63,441 nt of DNA from Methanotrichaceae archaeon (GCA_016927425.1 JAFGMR010000039.1:1-63441); one strand, 5' to 3'. Shown: positions 29,823 through 38,132, counted from the stretch's first letter. Made by a program: numbers and translations. The notes: generated by a model not told the origin, from the sequence alone.

Positions 29823-30617
29823 TCACTGCGTCAGGCCAACGCGCCAGCGCAGGAGCCGGTCCTCCACAAGGAACCTGAAGGCCCTGTCCATGGTCAGACC
29901 GATGAGGCCCAGCACGATCATGTAGAGCAGCACCAGGTCCATCCGATGCAGGCTGTAAAAATGCCAGATCTTGAATCCGAGACCGCTAGTGCTCACCCCA
30001 AACATCTCAGCGGCCACAAGGCACATCCAGGCGATCCCCATTGCGATTCTAACTCCCGCAGCAATGGATGGAAGTGCAAACGGGAATGCCACGTAGCGTA
30101 TTAGGTCTCGATCCCTTGTGCAGCCGAGGACCTTTGCCGACTCGACATAGATCATAGGAAGGCTTCGAAATCCAGTGTATGTGTTGATCATTATCGGAAA
30201 GACCGCCCCTACGAAGACGATGAACCCGGCGGACTCGTCGGTCAGCCCGAACCAGATTATGGCAAAGGGGATCCAGGCAAGAGGAGGAATCGGCCTCAAT
30301 AGCTCCACTAACGGATCGAAGATGCGGTCTGCAACCTTGAACCAGCCCATGGCCATGCCGATCGGAAGGGCTACCATGACCCCTCCGATCAGGCCTATGA
30401 AGAAGTGGATCAGGCTGATTGGCAGATCCTCGAAGAGGATCGCCTGCCATTGCCTCAAGAACCCGCCCACCACCTGGAGGAAGCTGGGGAGGAGGAGGGT
30501 GTTGTCCATGATCTGGGCTGCGATCTGCCAGATAACCAGCAATCCTGCTATGGAGAGGGCCTCGATCCCGTATGCCCCCCCGATCGACCCAATCCTTCCC
30601 TCAAGCCTCCTTCTCAT
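29823..30617 (-). CDS. ABC transporter permease (nitrate/sulfonate/taurine type)
   Basis: 264 residues with about six membrane segments. The cytoplasmic EAA-type loop VLGCTRDRDLIRYVAFPFALP is typical of the SsuC/TauC/NrtB class. It forms the membrane channel of an importer with the binding protein encoded 8 bases upstream. No ATPase gene follows: the next 70 bases lead into an oppositely oriented gene. The substrate is not readable; the adjacent coenzyme M genes suggest a sulfonate. Confidence 0.9.
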   Translation of the reverse strand: MRRRLEGRIGSIGGAYGIEALSIAGLLVIWQIAAQIMDNTLLLPSFLQVVGGFLRQWQAILFEDLPISLIHFFIGLIGGVMVALPIGMAMGWFKVADRIFDPLVELLRPIPPLAWIPFAIIWFGLTDESAGFIVFVGAVFPIMINTYTGFRSLPMIYVESAKVLGCTRDRDLIRYVAFPFALPSIAAGVRIAMGIAWMCLVAAEMFGVSTSGLGFKIWHFYSLHRMDLVLLYMIVLGLIGLTMDRAFRFLVEDRLLRWRVGLTQ

Positions 30618-30625
30618 CCGATCCC

Positions 30626-31606
30626 TCAGGCTACTGAATCGTAGAAGCTGGTATCGAACAGCTCTTCCTCTGTGAGGTTCTTCGTCGAGAATCCCAGATC
30701 GTAGTTCACCGCTGCAAACTCAAGCGTCGAGGAAATCTGCACGTGGGGATCGGTGATTAGCTTTCCGTCCCAGTTGGCAAGCGAGTGCTCGACGACCGAC
30801 AAGTCCTCGCCGGTCCTGTTGGAGAAGATTTTCGCAGCCTCCTGCGGGTGGTCGTTGGCATATTCGGTGGCCTTGATGTGAATCCTGATTATCTCCTCGA
30901 GAAGCTCCGGATGCTCCCTCATCAGCTCGCCGCTAGCAACGAGACAGCAGCAGGAGTGGCTCGGCCACATCTCGCCCGAGGCGACGACCGATACGCCGTT
31001 CCCCTCGAGCTCGATCTTGGATGGGCTCGGCGTTGGAAGGAAGACGCCTGCAACCTTGCCCGCAGTAATCGCGGTGACCGCATCACCCGGGCCCATGGGG
31101 AGTATCTCGACATCGTCAGGATTGACGTCGTTATCCATCAACCACTTGCGAATGACCGTGCTCTGGATGGAGCCAGGCGGAAATGTCGCTATCTTCTTTC
31201 CTACAAGCGACTTCGGCCCGTCGTAGGAGATCTCGGGGCGAAGCACCAGGTTGGAGCCGTTGATCTGGGCTGCGGCGACTATTCTAGCGTCGAGCCCCTG
31301 CGCTATTGCCGATATGGGCGGCGCCGACCCTACGTATGCTATGTCTAGGTCGCCTGCGAGCATCGACTGCATCTCAGGCGGGCCGGAGGGGAACTGGTAC
31401 TCCTCGATCTTCTCTATTCCGAAGGGCAAAAGGTCCTCCTCCCACCAGCCCATCTCCATGGCTACCATCTCCGCAACCTGGTGGGTGCTCGGCTGATAGC
31501 CAATCCGCAGCGTTGTCATCTTCTTCTCCTCCGGGCCGCCGCCGATACAGCCCAGCGAGGCTAAGACAACCGCCGCAACCATCACAAAAATGATCTCTCT
31601 TCTCAT
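30626..31606 (-). CDS. ABC transporter substrate-binding lipoprotein (SsuA/TauA-like)
   Basis: 326 residues from the ATG at 31606; earlier in-frame ATGs at 31618 and 31612 only lengthen the signal. Lipobox ASLGC at about residue 16-20 indicates lipid anchoring outside the membrane. LRIGYQPSTHQVAEMVAMEMGWW and DIAYVGSAPPISAIAQG are typical of the NMT1/THI5-like sulfonate, taurine and nitrate-binding family. Operon with the permease. It is transcribed divergently from the COG1900-ferredoxin gene across a shared 150-base promoter region. Confidence 0.9.
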   Translation of the reverse strand: MRREIIFVMVAAVVLASLGCIGGGPEEKKMTTLRIGYQPSTHQVAEMVAMEMGWWEEDLLPFGIEKIEEYQFPSGPPEMQSMLAGDLDIAYVGSAPPISAIAQGLDARIVAAAQINGSNLVLRPEISYDGPKSLVGKKIATFPPGSIQSTVIRKWLMDNDVNPDDVEILPMGPGDAVTAITAGKVAGVFLPTPSPSKIELEGNGVSVVASGEMWPSHSCCCLVASGELMREHPELLEEIIRIHIKATEYANDHPQEAAKIFSNRTGEDLSVVEHSLANWDGKLITDPHVQISSTLEFAAVNYDLGFSTKNLTEEELFDTSFYDSVA

Positions 31607-31618
31607 CAGCATCACCAT

Positions 31619-31761
31619 CAGAGCGATATCGTGTATCTCCTATCGCCGATCCAGTGAAGGGAGGCAGTCGGTATAAAGGCGTTTCCAGTCGGCAGGCTAT
31701 ATATTCCCCGATAGGAAGATATCGACCATGCGTTCTACAATAGTACGGAAGGGATAACGCC
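31619..31761. promoter_or_regulatory. Divergent promoter region with shared motif
   Basis: The reverse TATA box CCTTTATACC (31670-31679) serves the ABC genes, and the forward TATA box CTATATAT (31697-31704) serves the COG1900 gene. Downstream of each lies a related element: CGATAGGAAGATATCG forward (31709-31724) and CGATAGGAGATACACGATATCG-like on the reverse strand (31646-31625). Both begin CGATAGGA and end GATATCG. This suggests one regulator for both directions. SD for the forward gene is GGAAGGGAT. Confidence 0.5.
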
Positions 31762-33024
31762 ATGTCAAGGCTGGATACGATATTGGATCGCGCAAGCAAA
31801 GGAGAAGCGGTCGTGATGACGGCGGAAGAGGTCTGCCGCTTATCCCGGGAGGGCGAGGAGATCTCCCTCGATGACGTGGACGTAATAACAGCTGCGACGA
31901 GGGCCGTTATGAGCGGAACCTATGCCGTCCTCTCCTTTCCAGTCGAAGGCCAAACGTTCTCAAGGGCGAGAGCAGCCTATCTGAACGGCGTCCCGGGCGA
32001 GATCGGACCCTGTCCAAACGAGAACCTATCCATCCTCGACATGATCGTATTTGGAACTGCTCGATCCAGGGAGGACCCCCGCTACGGCGGAGGCCACCTC
32101 TTTCGCGATCTCGTCGGAAAAGATAAATTGCGAGTGGATGTGGAGACCATCGGGGGCCGCTCCTTCTCTACAGAGATCGCAATAGACGAGATCCCTTGCG
32201 CCCGGCTCTTCGGCACACGTCACTGCTTCTCGAACTACTCGGCCTTCGTCAATCGAGGGAGCGCCCCTCTCTCGACCATATTTCATGCGAGCGATTTTGG
32301 CCCCTTGCTCAGCGAGTGCACCTTCTCGGGATGCGGCCAGATAAATCCCCTCAAGTGCGATCCCCTCCTCGACACGATCGGGGTTGGATCTCGCATCCTC
32401 ATGAACGGAGGGGAGGGCTTCGTCATCGGCCAGGGAACCCGAAGCACCCATGCGCGGCCAAACCTTTCCGGGTTTGCGGATATGCATGAGATGAATCCTG
32501 AGTATATGGGAGGATTCAACACGTCCGCCGGGCCCGAGTGCGTCTGTTCTTGGGCGGTCCCAATCCCGGTGATAAGCGACCGCGTGCTCGATGCGGTAAG
32601 AAGGACGGACAGGGAGATTCCAGTCCCTGTGATGGACGTTTCTACGAGAAAGGAGATCGCGAGAGCAGATTACGGCAACCTCTGGGGGGGAGTGGATCTC
32701 AAAGTTGGCTTCCATCCGAGTCGCTGCCGAGGATGCAGCAGCTGCAGGGCTGAAGAGCTCTGTCCGACCGATGCTATAAGCATTCGGGAGGGCGTCCCCA
32801 TGCTCGACAAAAGGAGATGCTTCAACTGTGGCCTCTGCACGAGAGCCTGTCCTGATGGCGTCTTCTCAGCAAGGCTTGGCAGGATAACGCTTGAAGGAAG
32901 GGAGATCCCTGTAGCGCTGCGCCAATCAGACAGGCTTCGAGCCCTTCGGCTTGCTCGGGATCTCAAGAGGCGGATACAAGAAGGCTCCTTCAAGATGACC
33001 CGGATGGTGGAAGGGATCCACTGA
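31762..33024 (+). CDS. COG1900 (DUF39) sulfur-insertion protein fused to 2[4Fe-4S] ferredoxin
   Basis: 420 residues. Residues 1-330 are the COG1900/DUF39 domain found in homocysteine synthesis proteins of methanogens (conserved Cys near ECTFSGCGQ and GPECVCSWAVP). Residues about 318-375 carry two [4Fe-4S] motifs, CRGCSSCRAEELCP and CFNCGLCTRACP. The family converts an aldehyde plus sulfide, via persulfide chemistry, to a thiol. Located head to head with comDE and overlapping comE by 35 bases at the 3' end, it more likely makes the coenzyme M thiol from sulfoacetaldehyde than homocysteine. That assignment is inference. Confidence 0.85.
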   Translation: MSRLDTILDRASKGEAVVMTAEEVCRLSREGEEISLDDVDVITAATRAVMSGTYAVLSFPVEGQTFSRARAAYLNGVPGEIGPCPNENLSILDMIVFGTARSREDPRYGGGHLFRDLVGKDKLRVDVETIGGRSFSTEIAIDEIPCARLFGTRHCFSNYSAFVNRGSAPLSTIFHASDFGPLLSECTFSGCGQINPLKCDPLLDTIGVGSRILMNGGEGFVIGQGTRSTHARPNLSGFADMHEMNPEYMGGFNTSAGPECVCSWAVPIPVISDRVLDAVRRTDREIPVPVMDVSTRKEIARADYGNLWGGVDLKVGFHPSRCRGCSSCRAEELCPTDAISIREGVPMLDKRRCFNCGLCTRACPDGVFSARLGRITLEGREIPVALRQSDRLRALRLARDLKRRIQEGSFKMTRMVEGIH

Positions 33025-33550
33025 ACCGCTCCAGTATCTGCGCTGGCGAGAGGTCGATTATTGGAACGGGCGCGTTTCCTTTATCGACTCGAACAAGGAG
33101 GGCTCCGCTTCCCGCGAGGGCATGCCGCAGCCCTTCCGCGTTATTTGCCTCCCGCACGTCGGATACCCCTGCCCCCCGCGCGATTCCCGCGAGATCGGCG
33201 CATCCGGCTGTGCAGGACGGCTGCGATCCCGTCGATCCATAGCAGCAGTTGTCGAGGATCACGAGGAGGTAGTTCTTCCGAGCGTGTCTGGCAATCGTTG
33301 CAAGCGTCCCCAGGTTCATCAATACCGACCCGTCGCCGTCGATTGCCATCACTCGAAGACCAGGCCGCGCAAGGGAGAGGCCTAGGCCAATCGATGATGC
33401 AAGGCCCATCGATCCGAGCATGTAGAAGTTCGCCTGCCTGTCGCCTACTGCGTAAAGCTCCCGGCTTGGGTAGCCGATGTTTCCGATCAATGCCGCGCCC
33501 TGGATCTCTGCCTCCTCTGAGACGATCCTTATGGCATCGATCCTTTTCAT
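32990..33550 (-). CDS. comE: Sulfopyruvate decarboxylase beta subunit
   Basis: 186 residues from MKRIDAIRIVSEE at 33550; the frame is open upstream inside comD and rejected. Thiamine-diphosphate binding domain: IDGDGSVLMNLGTLATIARH ... LDNCCYG, the GDG-N motif. With ComD it decarboxylates sulfopyruvate to sulfoacetaldehyde in coenzyme M synthesis. Its ATG overlaps the comD stop (ATGA). The 3' end overlaps the convergent COG1900 gene by 35 bases. Confidence 0.93.
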   Translation of the reverse strand: MKRIDAIRIVSEEAEIQGAALIGNIGYPSRELYAVGDRQANFYMLGSMGLASSIGLGLSLARPGLRVMAIDGDGSVLMNLGTLATIARHARKNYLLVILDNCCYGSTGSQPSCTAGCADLAGIARGAGVSDVREANNAEGLRHALAGSGALLVRVDKGNAPVPIIDLSPAQILERFSGSLPPSGSS

Positions 33551-34050
33551 CCGCCCCTCCAAAAGGTTATGTCGAGGAGGACTGCGGCTGGCCTCGCTTC
33601 GACTGCGGCGGTGTTCCAGGCGCGGGCTATCGCTCCCTCGGCATCCTCCGGCCGGGGCGTCGAGAAGGGGATCTCCATCGCGTCGAGAAGCGCTGGCGTA
33701 AGCCGGCCCATGGGTACCTGGGCTGATATGCTCTCGCCCTCGCCTCCGCGATGGCTTATGATCATGAGAAGCGGAATCCCATAGAGCTGGTCGAGGGATG
33801 CGAGGGCATTGATGCTGTTTCCAAGGCCGGAGTTCTGCATCATCAGTGCGGGCCTTCTTCCTCCGATCCAGGCGCCTGCGCATATCCCCACGCCCTCCTC
33901 CTCCCTCGTCGCTGGAACATGAACGATTGCCGGATCCGCCTCCACGAGGAGGAGGAGGTCTTTTAAGTTGATGCAAGGGACGCTTGCCACGAAGTCGATT
34001 GCCGCCCTTTTCAGGCCCCGGTAGACTGCAGCGGTGGGGTCGACTGTCAT
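33547..34050 (-). CDS. comD: Sulfopyruvate decarboxylase alpha subunit
   Basis: 167 residues from MTVDPTAAVYRGLK at 34050. It has the PYR-domain pattern of ComD: IDFVASVPCINLKDLL, TREEEGVGICAGAWIGGRRPALMMQNSGLGN (with the Glu that activates thiamine). Two separate subunits are found in methanocaldococci; Methanosarcina has a fused ComDE. A TATATA box lies only a few bases upstream, too close to serve this start, so its promoter is unclear. Confidence 0.92.
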   Translation of the reverse strand: MTVDPTAAVYRGLKRAAIDFVASVPCINLKDLLLLVEADPAIVHVPATREEEGVGICAGAWIGGRRPALMMQNSGLGNSINALASLDQLYGIPLLMIISHRGGEGESISAQVPMGRLTPALLDAMEIPFSTPRPEDAEGAIARAWNTAAVEARPAAVLLDITFWRGG

Positions 34051-34135
34051 GATGTATATAGCGGCTCTCGATCCCAAAAAGCCCTTCGCCCGGATGGGCG
34101 AGAAAGGCTTTTCCCTTATTGGGGATTCGGGATCG
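34051..34135 (+). promoter_or_regulatory. Divergent comD / Dph6-like intergenic region with hairpin
   Basis: A symmetric TATATA box at 34053-34060 suits forward transcription of the Dph6-like gene. Downstream, AAAAGCC ... TCGCCC (34077-34091) pairs with GGGCGA ... GGCTTTT (34096-34112), forming an interrupted stem-loop around GGAT. Confidence 0.5.
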
Positions 34136-34816
34136 ATGATGATCGAGAGCTCCACTTCCAACGAGGGCTGCAAGGGCAAAGTCGTCGTCTCCTGGACTGG
34201 CGGCAAGGATGGATGTCTAGCCGCCTGCATGGCGATTGACGAAGGATATGAGGTGACGCATCTGCTCAACTTCAGCGATGTTCGCAGATACAGGTCGCAC
34301 GATATCGATTCCGATCTTTTGAATGCGCAGTCGGCGGCGGCGGGGATTCCCCTTATCAGGAAGGGATTTACCTCCTACGAGGTGGAGTTCAAAAATGCCG
34401 TGCGGGATCTGATGGCGGACGGGAGCCCGATTGACGGCGCGGTCTTCGGTCACATCGAGACGCATAGGGATCTAGTCGAGAGGATCTGCAGGGATCTAGG
34501 GATCGACCTCATCCTTCCGATCTGGAAGCAGAGCTCGGAGGGGATCATAGAGGAGATGGTGGACTCGGGATTCGATATAATGCTTGCAAGCGTTAAAGCC
34601 GATCTGCTGGGGAAGGAGTGGCTAGGGCGAAGGATCGACGCCACCTTCGTGGATGACCTGAGAAGATGTGACCCATCGATCGATCTCTGCGGCGAAAACG
34701 GCGAATTTCACACGATCGTTGCCGACTGCCCCATCTTCAGCCATCCGGTGAAGATCGCCACTGGGAAGGCGACTTTGAGGGAGGGATATTGGCAGCTGGA
34801 GATGCGGGTTGCCTGA
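34136..34816 (+). CDS. Dph6/DUF71-family ATP pyrophosphatase
   Basis: 226 residues from 34136 (a second ATG follows at 34139). The PP-loop VVSWTGGKDGCLAA is at about residue 16. VFGHIETHRDLVERICRDLGI and LPIWKQSSEGIIEEMVDSGF are DUF71 signatures, and CGENGEFHTIV is the conserved C-terminal motif. Dph6 adds the final amide of diphthamide on EF-2, but archaea often have several DUF71 paralogues with unknown substrates. A diphthine synthase (dph5) is in the same window at 49.9 kb, which leaves a diphthamide role open. Confidence 0.85.
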   Translation: MMIESSTSNEGCKGKVVVSWTGGKDGCLAACMAIDEGYEVTHLLNFSDVRRYRSHDIDSDLLNAQSAAAGIPLIRKGFTSYEVEFKNAVRDLMADGSPIDGAVFGHIETHRDLVERICRDLGIDLILPIWKQSSEGIIEEMVDSGFDIMLASVKADLLGKEWLGRRIDATFVDDLRRCDPSIDLCGENGEFHTIVADCPIFSHPVKIATGKATLREGYWQLEMRVA

Positions 34817-35547
34817 TGCAAGAGCTGCTTTACAGGCGGCCGAAGCAGCAACGGATAGGCTCCATCGGTTGATTCCCACGCCACCTTCGTCCCCTGGGCA
34901 AGGCACCGATGGGCATCATTGGGTGACGAGGAGTGAATGGTTTTCTCGAGAGAAATCCAGGGGCTGGACCGCGCCAGCAAAAAGAACTGCTGGATCTCTT
35001 CCATCCGGCTGCGCGTGAAAGGTATCTTGCCTGGTGGGAGAAAATAAGAGAAGAGTTGCAGCAGGACCTGGACCCATGGCGGCACTTGGCTATGAAGGGC
35101 GCCGATCCGATTCCGTTTGTGCCTATGAAATGGAAGGCTTGCGGTGCTCAATGCAGCCGCCGATCGTCTCCGCCCTTCAACAGGGATGTCTTCGAGCTGG
35201 CCTTCGAATGAGACCCTGCAGAGCTTTGTGGCCCGGGAACAAAGAAGTCTCGAAGGGACCCGGCGGCGCCCGATAGGTTCGCCCGCTGCAGCTGCCGGGG
35301 GCCAAAGGCCGGCGGGCTTGCGTAGCAAAAGTTGCCATCTAAGACGATCCTGAACATGAACGGACAGGGATTTCAGAGATGAGAGAAGAACGGGAACTCA
35401 TTATTCAATGAAGTTCGATATCGTCAACTATATTATGCAGTCCAGGCGGCAAGAAAATATTCTGATGTTACCCCTTATGTAGTTGTCAGGCACATTATTA
35501 TATGAGTTGATCTATCTTACTTAGACAAAGAATAGGGGAGACCCATC
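34817..35547. other. Gene-poor region, possible decayed coding sequence
   Basis: 730 bases. From 34933 to 35211 a forward frame beginning with GTG encodes a protein-like stretch (LAWWEKIREELQQDLDPWRH, then IPFVPMKWKACG), but its end looks random and no SD is correctly placed. I consider it a remnant. Between 35370 and 35545 the DNA is AT-rich and holds a candidate TATA box (about 35497-35505) for the next gene. No RNA gene or repeat array was seen. Confidence 0.45.
34933..35211 (+). pseudogene. Possible remnant ORF, unrecognised
   Basis: 92 codons with a GTG start. The first 65 residues have protein-like composition (Trp, Leu, Glu, acidic/basic balance), while the last 25 look out of frame. 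No family recognised. Could be a small real gene with an atypical start or a decayed one. Confidence 0.25.
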
Positions 35548-36765
35548 TTGAACCTTAATATGAGTAGAATGGGATCAGTATTTGTGTCTATAGCGCTGAT
35601 GGAGATGGCCATCATTGGCGCACTGGCAATAGCAGAGATAGATCAGGACCTGATCGGTCTGGAAGACGACCAAGCCCAGGTAATTAGGATAGGAGCCATA
35701 TACAACCTAGAGGGGTCGCAGTCGCCCCTGGATCTTCCGTCTGCCAGGGGAGCATGGCTTGCAGTCAAGGAGATCAACGCCCTTGGAGGGATCGGCGGAA
35801 GCGAGATCGAGCTGAACTTATGCGATGGAAAGAGCGATCCTGAACTGGTTAGCGAATGCGCTGAACGCCTTCTCGATCTGAATATCTCGGCGATGATGGG
35901 CCTTAGCGACACTGATATGGTTCTGGCCGCAGCGCCAGTCGCAGCTCTAGCTGAGGTACCCTTTGTTACCTCGGGTGCGACCTCACCGCGGCTGGTAGAG
36001 GAGTATGAGGGCCTATTCCTGGCCTGCTTCGGCGATAATGTCCAGGCTAGAGCTGGAGCTGAATATGCCTATAATGAGATGGACCTTAAAACATGCTCTC
36101 TTCTTGTGGATGGCGATATGGAGTACGCCCGCCTCCTGGCTGGCTACTTTAAGGAGCGCTATCTGGATCTGGGAGGAGAGATCACCATGGAGGCCTTCGT
36201 CAACGGCTCAGTTCTGGATAGCCTGAGCCAGTCCATTGGGGATCGGAATCCAGATATGATATATCTAGCAGTAGGACCGGATAAGGCTAGGACCATAGTC
36301 GAGGTGGTGCGCAAGGCTGGGATTCACTGCCCGATCTTTGGAGGCGACAGCCTTGACTCTCCCGAGCTAAGGGAGGAAGGCATGGGCAGGATCATCTTCT
36401 CGACACATGCTCTACTCGATGAGGACTCCTCCACCACGGGGGAATTTTTCAGGGCCTATCAGGCGGAGTATGGTCATCCCCCTGAGAATGCTTTCTCTGC
36501 CCTTGGATATGATACGGTCAACCTATTGGTTGAGGCCATAGATAGGGCCGGCTCGGTCGATCCTCAGGCGATTCATGAGGCCCTTCAGAATACCTCTCGA
36601 TTCAGGGGAGTCACAGGGGAGATAAGCTACCAGATTGGTGGCCGCATCCCCAACAAGGGAGTGACCATGATCTTGCTGATCGATGGAGAGATCGCAGGCT
36701 CGGAGATCATAACGCCAGAGCCCGCCCTATCTGAGACAGATGCTGCGCCATCGATAGCGACCTAG
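35548..36765 (+). CDS. Periplasmic binding protein, branched-chain amino acid (HAAT) type
   Basis: 405 residues from a TTG at 35548 with GGGGAG about 9 bases upstream; ATG 35560 is an alternative. An N-terminal hydrophobic segment (about 8-28) acts as signal or anchor. The type-1 binding-protein fold is clear: IRIGAIYNLEGSQS, ARGAWLAVKEINALGGIGG, VPFVTSGATSPRL, and FSALGYDTVNLLVEAIDRAG. In transporters it delivers amino acids or amides to LivHMGF permeases, none of which is nearby. It may serve a distant transporter or be a receptor. Confidence 0.88.
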   Translation: MNLNMSRMGSVFVSIALMEMAIIGALAIAEIDQDLIGLEDDQAQVIRIGAIYNLEGSQSPLDLPSARGAWLAVKEINALGGIGGSEIELNLCDGKSDPELVSECAERLLDLNISAMMGLSDTDMVLAAAPVAALAEVPFVTSGATSPRLVEEYEGLFLACFGDNVQARAGAEYAYNEMDLKTCSLLVDGDMEYARLLAGYFKERYLDLGGEITMEAFVNGSVLDSLSQSIGDRNPDMIYLAVGPDKARTIVEVVRKAGIHCPIFGGDSLDSPELREEGMGRIIFSTHALLDEDSSTTGEFFRAYQAEYGHPPENAFSALGYDTVNLLVEAIDRAGSVDPQAIHEALQNTSRFRGVTGEISYQIGGRIPNKGVTMILLIDGEIAGSEIITPEPALSETDAAPSIAT

Positions 36766-37399
36766 AGATAGCCAATTTGGGGGAAGAAGTGATCAGTTCT
36801 CCGCGAGGATCTCGAATAGCATACTACCGCCAGCCCTATCGCCCAAGCTGCCGATTGGCAGGGCCTCACCCCCAAGCCCGCCCGCCGGCCCGCCCCCTCC
36901 GTCGCGCCTCGACGGCGCAGATCCTGCGGCCGCTTCTTGCATCGAGAAAGCGGCAGAGCCCAGCCCCAGGCGCCGCAAGCATCTTCCCCGCCCGTCCTGC
37001 TGCAGGTCCCGCCGCGATCGCTGCGAAAGGGCGCCTGGCTTGCGGCGCGAAAGCTATGATTGCGAAGCAGCCCCGGCCTTGGGAGGCCGCTTGCGCCCGG
37101 AGTGGGGCGACCATCCCACAGCCGGGCGCCCCTCCATGACCCTCGCATGAGCGCATTGTATGCCAGGATGGCATCCCCGTGCCATCGAGAGAAGCTCCTG
37201 CAGGTCGATAAACGATCCGACCGGGGGCATCTCATCGATCACGCTCTAGCGCAGGATATTTTATCCGTCCCTCTGCCAATAGTCGATGTCTCTATTCTGG
37301 ATCTGGAACCGAGGCGAAATACTTTCGGGACTCTACAGGGATATTAATAGGGCGGAAAAAGCTAAAGAGAATCAGCCAAAGGCGTAGTGAGGTGAGTGT
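36766..37399. other. GC-rich region with possible frameshifted reverse pseudogene
   Basis: Bases 36830-37140 are strikingly GC-rich. On the reverse strand a frame from 37242 starts MIDEMPPVGSFIDLQELLSM and continues protein-like to about 37080. It then appears to shift into a second frame (about 37080-36870, Ala/Arg-rich). No family recognised. The last 60 bases hold the promoter and SD of the next small gene. Confidence 0.35.
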
Positions 37400-37537
37400 A
37401 TGCCAACGAGTAAGAAACAGATGGAGAAACTGAACAAGGCGAAGAAGGCCAAGGCAGAAGAGCTCTCGAAGCAGGCAGCTTCGGGTAGCAAATCCGCCAA
37501 GAAGAGGCTCAAAAAGCTTGAGAAAAAGATCAAGTGA
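37400..37537 (+). CDS. Small basic lysine-rich protein (45 residues)
   Basis: A short gene from ATG 37400 to TGA 37535-37537, with SD GAGGTGAG 4 bases upstream. The protein, beginning MPTSKKQMEKLNKAKKAKAE, is about 40% Lys/Arg and almost certainly helical (KKRLKKLEKKIK at the end). The regular charge pattern and strong SD argue that it is real. It could bind RNA, DNA or ribosomes. Function unknown. Confidence 0.65.
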   Translation: MPTSKKQMEKLNKAKKAKAEELSKQAASGSKSAKKRLKKLEKKIK

Positions 37538-37993
37538 GCCGCCTGGCCTCTCCACCCATTTTTATTACATTGGGGGCGCAGAGGGTCACGAATACCCCGA
37601 CCTTTAGGTCGGGGATGAAGTGAACCCTCGCCGTTTTTACGCTAACTTAAGCCGATCGGTCGTGAATTCGTTATGGGTTGGAATTTGGGCCGTGGGTGCA
37701 GGCAATTGAAAGGAATCGCAAGAATCGGTAGCCTGCTGTCAATTTTTGCCAAAATCCTCGCAAGGTCGATCGCTAGCGGTTTTAAGTAACTCTCACACAC
37801 GACCAGAATTTGGATCTGCCTTGCAATACGGCATCAATGGATATCGATTCTCCCAGAGAATCCCTCGTAATGACTTTTTATGAGATCGCAAGCTGCAGAC
37901 CGATTATGGAAACTCCAACCTATTTCAGAATCACGACCTAGAAATGACCGTGATTCATTATCATCTTGCTGCTAGATATTACCTGTAATATTA
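37538..37993. other. Intergenic region with mobile-element end remnant
   Basis: 456 bases between the small basic gene and tRNA-Ser. It contains the IS200/IS605-type hairpin at 37595-37614 and otherwise AT-moderate sequence without a supportable gene or transposase fragment. Confidence 0.5.
37595..37614 (+). mobile_element. IS200/IS605-type right-end hairpin (orphan)
   Basis: CCCCGACC-TTTA-GGTCGGGG is a perfect 8-bp stem, the form commonly seen at the ends of tnpB-carrying IS200/IS605 elements in archaea. No tnpA or tnpB is present on either side, so this is a solo end, a short non-autonomous derivative, or chance. It may also terminate the small gene upstream. Confidence 0.45.
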
Positions 37994-38078
37994 CGCCGAG
38001 GAGGGGATTCGAACCCCTGAGCACCGGAGGTGCACAGGTTTAGCAAACCTGCGCCTTACCAAGCTAGGCTACCTCGAC
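37994..38078 (-). tRNA. tRNA-Ser (GCU)
   Basis: The acceptor stem GTCGAGG/CCTCGGC (one G-U pair), anticodon stem CAGGT/ACCTG with loop TTGCTAA (anticodon GCT), a long class II variable arm (about TGCACCTCCGGTGCTC), and TTCGAAT T-loop are all present. Length 85 bases, no CCA encoded, discriminator G. No intron. Confidence 0.95.
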
Positions 38079-38132
38079 CCGCCCTCTACTCGCTCCTCTC
38101 GATATTTAAACTCTGCGTCGCCCCGTGCATCA

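Noticed and set aside
34708-35328. Reverse 206-codon frame
   Set aside because: It runs into the certain Dph6-like gene and shows no protein-like composition.
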